Of a DNA stretch of 64,000 nucleotides, positions 61,095 through 64,000 are shown one piece after another. The notes under the pieces were generated by a model that was given only the letters and a program-made list of their open reading frames with translations, was not told where the DNA came from and ran no database searches. This DNA comes from DASRDZ01 sp035652335. GTDB lineage: Bacteria; Chloroflexota; Dormibacteria; Aeolococcales; Aeolococcaceae. Within the stretch, counting starts at the first letter, position 1. Every line of letters begins with the position of its first letter. Location: positions 1 to 64,000 of the forward strand of contig DASRDZ010000037.1 in NCBI GenBank assembly GCA_035652335.1. Direction: 5' to 3'. The position numbers and the translations under genes are program-made.

Positions 61095-62066
61095 TCAACA
61101 ATGGTCGCAGGGTCCGGTCCCGGCAAGGTTTGTAAGTTGTAGGTCGGCACCGTGAACCTCAAGGGCGGTCCTCAACTTCTTCACTCTCGGTTCAAGCTGC
61201 AGCCGATCGCAGACCTCGGGCCACGTCGGCATCTCGGTCCAGAGACGATTCACAAAGTCCCTTATGCTGGAGAACTCCTCCGGTCGTTGACGAGACGCCA
61301 AGACCCATCCGCCGTCTAAAGCCACGTCACCGATCCCACTGTCATCAGGCTCGAACGTCCATTCCCACGGGGGGACCGGGGTGGGGCGGCCCTCTAATAG
61401 TTGCCGGAATCGTTCAGTTAGGATCGATTCCAAGGCACCGCATCGTTGCCACATGGCCATGACGTTCCGATCCTTGATGAGTTGTGGCAATCGGCCTCGG
61501 AACTGTTGGATCGCGGCGTCCAGTTTGGGTGCCAAGTCGGCATACTCCTCACGCCACCGCCAAACCGGGCTATCCGGTACATGTGCTTCGAAGTCCGCAA
61601 ACAGGAGCAGGTCCCTATACGAAGGCGACGCGTCGACCTTCGTGAGAAGCGGCAGTACGCTTCGCAAGTCGGCTTCGTGCTTCGAATTGAGCGGTTTGCG
61701 CGACAACGCGCCCATTGCGCGTCGCAGTTGGTTCCGTTGCTGATAGGGAGCCCGTACAAAGCACCAAAGGAACATCATGAACAGCGCTGCCGTCAGGCCG
61801 ACGACACCGCCAATTGAAGCCCGAAGCGCCGTAGCGCCTGTGGTGTCCGGCTCTGCGACGACATGTCCCGCGATCCTCACCGCAGTCTGCGGAAATGCGA
61901 TGGCTCCTACCACGGCGCCAGCAACGCCGGTGGCGCACATCAGCATGATGCCTCGAAGGCTCTCAGCCATGTCCTTGGTGCCTACAAATGACCAGACGAT
62001 GGCGCCCTTCGTCGCGGCGTCCTGCCGGTAGGACTCCTGGTGCGCTCTCACGCTCCGATCGGGCAT
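61095..62066 (-). CDS. Two-TM protein, hypothetical (defence-island neighbour)
   Basis: A 323-residue protein. A cytosolic N-terminus is followed by TM helices at about 37-59 and 88-109. A soluble helical domain of about 200 residues has Trp/Glu-rich stretches (VWRWREEYADLAPKLDAAIQQF, then VPPWEWTFEPDD). No catalytic motif is seen. It is convergent with the CBASS effector (19-bp gap) and of similar lower GC. Co-location suggests a defence or mobile-element cargo role, but nothing in the sequence proves it. Confidence 0.6.
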   Translation of the reverse strand: MPDRSVRAHQESYRQDAATKGAIVWSFVGTKDMAESLRGIMLMCATGVAGAVVGAIAFPQTAVRIAGHVVAEPDTTGATALRASIGGVVGLTAALFMMFLWCFVRAPYQQRNQLRRAMGALSRKPLNSKHEADLRSVLPLLTKVDASPSYRDLLLFADFEAHVPDSPVWRWREEYADLAPKLDAAIQQFRGRLPQLIKDRNVMAMWQRCGALESILTERFRQLLEGRPTPVPPWEWTFEPDDSGIGDVALDGGWVLASRQRPEEFSSIRDFVNRLWTEMPTWPEVCDRLQLEPRVKKLRTALEVHGADLQLTNLAGTGPCDHC

Positions 62067-62131
62067 TGGGCGATCATAGGCCGGCGGCTACCATGAAGGT
62101 AAGAGCTAGGGTGCTACAAGGGGAAGGCGTT

Positions 62132-62375
62132 ATGACCAGCAGCTGGACTGAGGCGTTCCGCGAATGGCATGATAGGGCGGTGCAGCAAGGGAAGAAGGTC
62201 TCCGAGATACTGGCAGCCTGCCGGCGCGATGAAACCGGAGTCATTAATCACACACGCTCTCAACGAGATTGCCGTCGAACTCTCCCTCCATCGGATGGCG
62301 CTAGGAGCAGTCAGGATGGGAGTGGAGCGCGGCGATCTCTCCGCGCCGTCGGCCACCACCCACGGCGGCGACTAA
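62132..62375 (+). pseudogene. Small gene split over two frames (about 80 codons)
   Basis: A good ribosome site (AAGGGGAAGG) precedes ATG 62132. The first frame codes for MTSSWTEAFREWHDRAVQQG and on to about residue 34, then becomes Arg/Ser-rich. From ATG 62229 the +1 frame carries a protein-like run (MKPESLITHALNEIAVELSL and on) to TAA 62375. Either the gene has a frameshift, or two overlapping short genes or programmed frameshifting exist. The rest of 62376-62462 is empty. Confidence 0.4.
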
Positions 62376-62462
62376 CGTGCGCTTCGGCGATTTCGCGTAG
62401 GCGTCGGTGAACCTGCATGGACGAGATCGCGCGTAGGTCATGACAAGTGGAGAGTGGTAGCG

Positions 62463-63932
62463 TCAGCCGCTCTGTTGCAACAGTTCCGCGGGCAACTTCC
62501 AGCCAGGCCGCAAGTCGAGTGCACGGTGGAGATGACGCCCTGCCAGATCGACTTGGCCAGCGAGGAGCGCGACCATACCGATGTCGCATTGCGCATCGGC
62601 GTCTTCGGCGGCGACGCGGTTGACCCGAGCGGCCTCCATGAGAGCGGCGTCAAGGTGCCCGTCGCGCGCTAGGGTCACAGCGAGGCGACGGCGAGCTTCG
62701 ACATCAGAGGGCGCGAGCTCGCAAACACGCCGGTAGTTGGCTACAGCCGTCGCCAGCGCCCCCCGGTTATAGGCGGCAGCTGCCGCGTTGAAATATGCAC
62801 GCACGAGACGGTCACCAACCTCAGCCGCTGATATCCCGATAGCCGTGGCTGCCACCAGGTGATCGATTGCAGCCTCAGGCTCATTCAACTGGAGCAACGC
62901 TTCGGCGAGATTGAGACGCGCATCACCGTTCTCGGGATCGAGCTCCAGGACGCGGGAGAACTTGGTCGCTGCGGTCGCGTGGTCCCCAAGCTCGCCAGCG
63001 GAAGTTGCCTCTTCGAAGAGCCTCTCGACCATCGTTGGATCGTGCTGTGCGGCCGCGGCGGCGGCATCAGCTTGCGGGGTGGCGATTCGAGAGCTGGTGG
63101 GACCCGCAGCGAAGGCCACCCGGCCGAAGTCACTCTCGGGGAGAGCTTGGATGAAGGCGTCGACCATCGCGTCTACGGCTGGTGCCACTTCATACGGACC
63201 TGGAAAGGTATATCCGAGAGCATCGCGCAGTTTCTCCAGGCGCTGTAGGTCCTCTACCCTGTGCACCACTGAGCCAATCCAAGTGAGCGCCAGCTGCACT
63301 GCGAGCGTTGAGCCGACCTTCGCGTCTTCCCGTATATCGGGCCGCACTTCATGAAGGAGGCGATCGAGCTCGCTAACAAGCGCTGGGTCCGGTTCTAGCG
63401 GCAGACGCCAAAAGGTGAGGTTCCCCACGTTGTCGAAAGACACCGCAGCTAAGTGGTCCTTCGGATGGACGATGCCCTTGTGGCGGACATGCAACGCGAC
63501 CCGGTGCAGATACAAGATCGTCGCTTGTGCGTCCGTGGCTAGGCCGCCGTCGCCTCGTTCCGCGGCGGTGGCGAGGGTGGACCAATTCTTCATCGGTAGC
63601 ACACCAAAGGCCGCTACGCATCGGGTCGACAGCTGCAGGCCAACTTCCAGGTAGATGAGGAAAGTCTCATAGTCGATAGTACAGGCGTTGAGCACACGCT
63701 CACGAACGTCTGGGTCGGCAGGGGCATGATAGTGATGGTGAGCGTGCGTGCCGGCGGGACCGGACGGCAGAAACAGCTCACCGAGGTCGGTGCATAGTCG
63801 ATTCCAAGCCAACCGCATCCGCTCAACGGCGGTGGCCAGGTTTGTCGCACCGGCAGGGTCAGCGTCCCGACACGCTTCGGCTAGGCAGAGCCAACGGTCG
63901 AAGTTGATGGGTTTCCAAGACAAGGTCGACAC
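62463..63932 (-). CDS. Large helical protein with C-terminal TPR repeats
   Basis: A 489-residue protein. The N-terminal 270 residues are helical and include a His cluster (HAHHHYHAP at about 63) and ATILYLHRVALHVRHKG, then WIGSVVHRVEDLQRLEKLRD. From about 300 to 489 there are four or five TPR units (FEEATSAGELGDHATAATKF, LNLAEALLQLNEPEAAIDHL, VANYRRVCELAPSDVEARRR, IGMVALLAGQVDLAGRHLHR). GTG start. It may be a defence or signalling scaffold. No enzymatic motif is visible. Confidence 0.65.
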   Translation of the reverse strand: MSTLSWKPINFDRWLCLAEACRDADPAGATNLATAVERMRLAWNRLCTDLGELFLPSGPAGTHAHHHYHAPADPDVRERVLNACTIDYETFLIYLEVGLQLSTRCVAAFGVLPMKNWSTLATAAERGDGGLATDAQATILYLHRVALHVRHKGIVHPKDHLAAVSFDNVGNLTFWRLPLEPDPALVSELDRLLHEVRPDIREDAKVGSTLAVQLALTWIGSVVHRVEDLQRLEKLRDALGYTFPGPYEVAPAVDAMVDAFIQALPESDFGRVAFAAGPTSSRIATPQADAAAAAAQHDPTMVERLFEEATSAGELGDHATAATKFSRVLELDPENGDARLNLAEALLQLNEPEAAIDHLVAATAIGISAAEVGDRLVRAYFNAAAAAYNRGALATAVANYRRVCELAPSDVEARRRLAVTLARDGHLDAALMEAARVNRVAAEDADAQCDIGMVALLAGQVDLAGRHLHRALDLRPGWKLPAELLQQSG

Positions 63933-64000
63933 GCAACCATTCTGCCATCCGAGGGAACCACGCCGGGCAGTGATAGGCCGGGCGGCGTAGACGAGCGAGT

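Overview
The window is about 64 kb of very GC-rich bacterial DNA. It looks like a chromosome segment of a monoderm-type bacterium related in gene content to Actinobacteria, Chloroflexota or Dormibacterota. Support comes from the MurT/GatD lipid II amidation pair, a mycothiol-type DinB enzyme, WS/DGAT acyltransferase, CopC-CopD fusion, many lipoproteins and frequent GTG starts. No decisive phylogenetic marker is present, so the phylum is an inference.

Region 1 (1-11.2 kb) holds mixed metabolic and stress genes: the end of a siroheme nitrite/sulfite reductase, a TPR protein, a nucleotidyltransferase-fold protein, a secreted VHL-beta-domain protein with a 42-bp coding repeat, a BrkB-type membrane protein, a sulfatase, a hemerythrin-like gene divergent from a TetR regulator with an 18-bp palindrome between them, two membrane or lipoproteins, a MazEF-type toxin-antitoxin pair and tRNA-Ala(GGC).

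Region 2 (11.4-25.6 kb) is core genome in overlapping gene pairs: comEA-comEC-recQ-holA, divergent rpsT, ispE-murT-gatD, then a membrane protein, zwf and a ROK sugar kinase. The ComEC beta-lactamase-like domain has lost its metal ligands. A 35-codon signal-peptide-only gene follows.

Region 3 (25.6-45.2 kb) carries a GNAT, a flavin split-barrel protein, WS/DGAT and hydrolases. It also has a copper/cytochrome-oxidase-type envelope cluster (SCO1-TlpA fusion, thioredoxin-like lipoprotein, YtkA-like protein, CopC-CopD, lipoprotein), a receptor-type ABC binding protein, a CPBP protease, a 1-Cys peroxiredoxin, a decayed DUF2461 gene and a large secreted beta-helix protein. The beta-helix gene is flanked by imperfect 63-bp direct repeats.

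Region 4 (45.3-64 kb) is accessory. It opens with a PucR-like protein and a long gene-poor stretch that contains a near-ideal G-quadruplex, an AT-rich patch and a 30-codon membrane-peptide gene with a structured leader. Next come two paralogous sigma factors, each fused to a zinc-finger anti-sigma-like domain, a membrane anchor and an extracytoplasmic domain. Between them lie four overlapping micro-genes for proline-rich peptides sharing a P-x-W-[RI]-P motif, a three-TM protein and an RDD membrane protein. Directly behind the second sigma factor is a five-gene type IV secretion-like operon (VirB2-, VirB8-, VirB6-like, SCO6880 family, VirB4 ATPase) with no relaxase or coupling protein in view. 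A two-gene CBASS defence operon (CD-NTase plus Cap15-like effector) follows, then a two-TM protein, a small split gene and a TPR protein.

The best candidate for an undescribed system is 48.8-59.4 kb: membrane-tethered sigma factors, proline-rich micro-peptides and a secretion-like ATPase/channel operon without conjugation enzymes.
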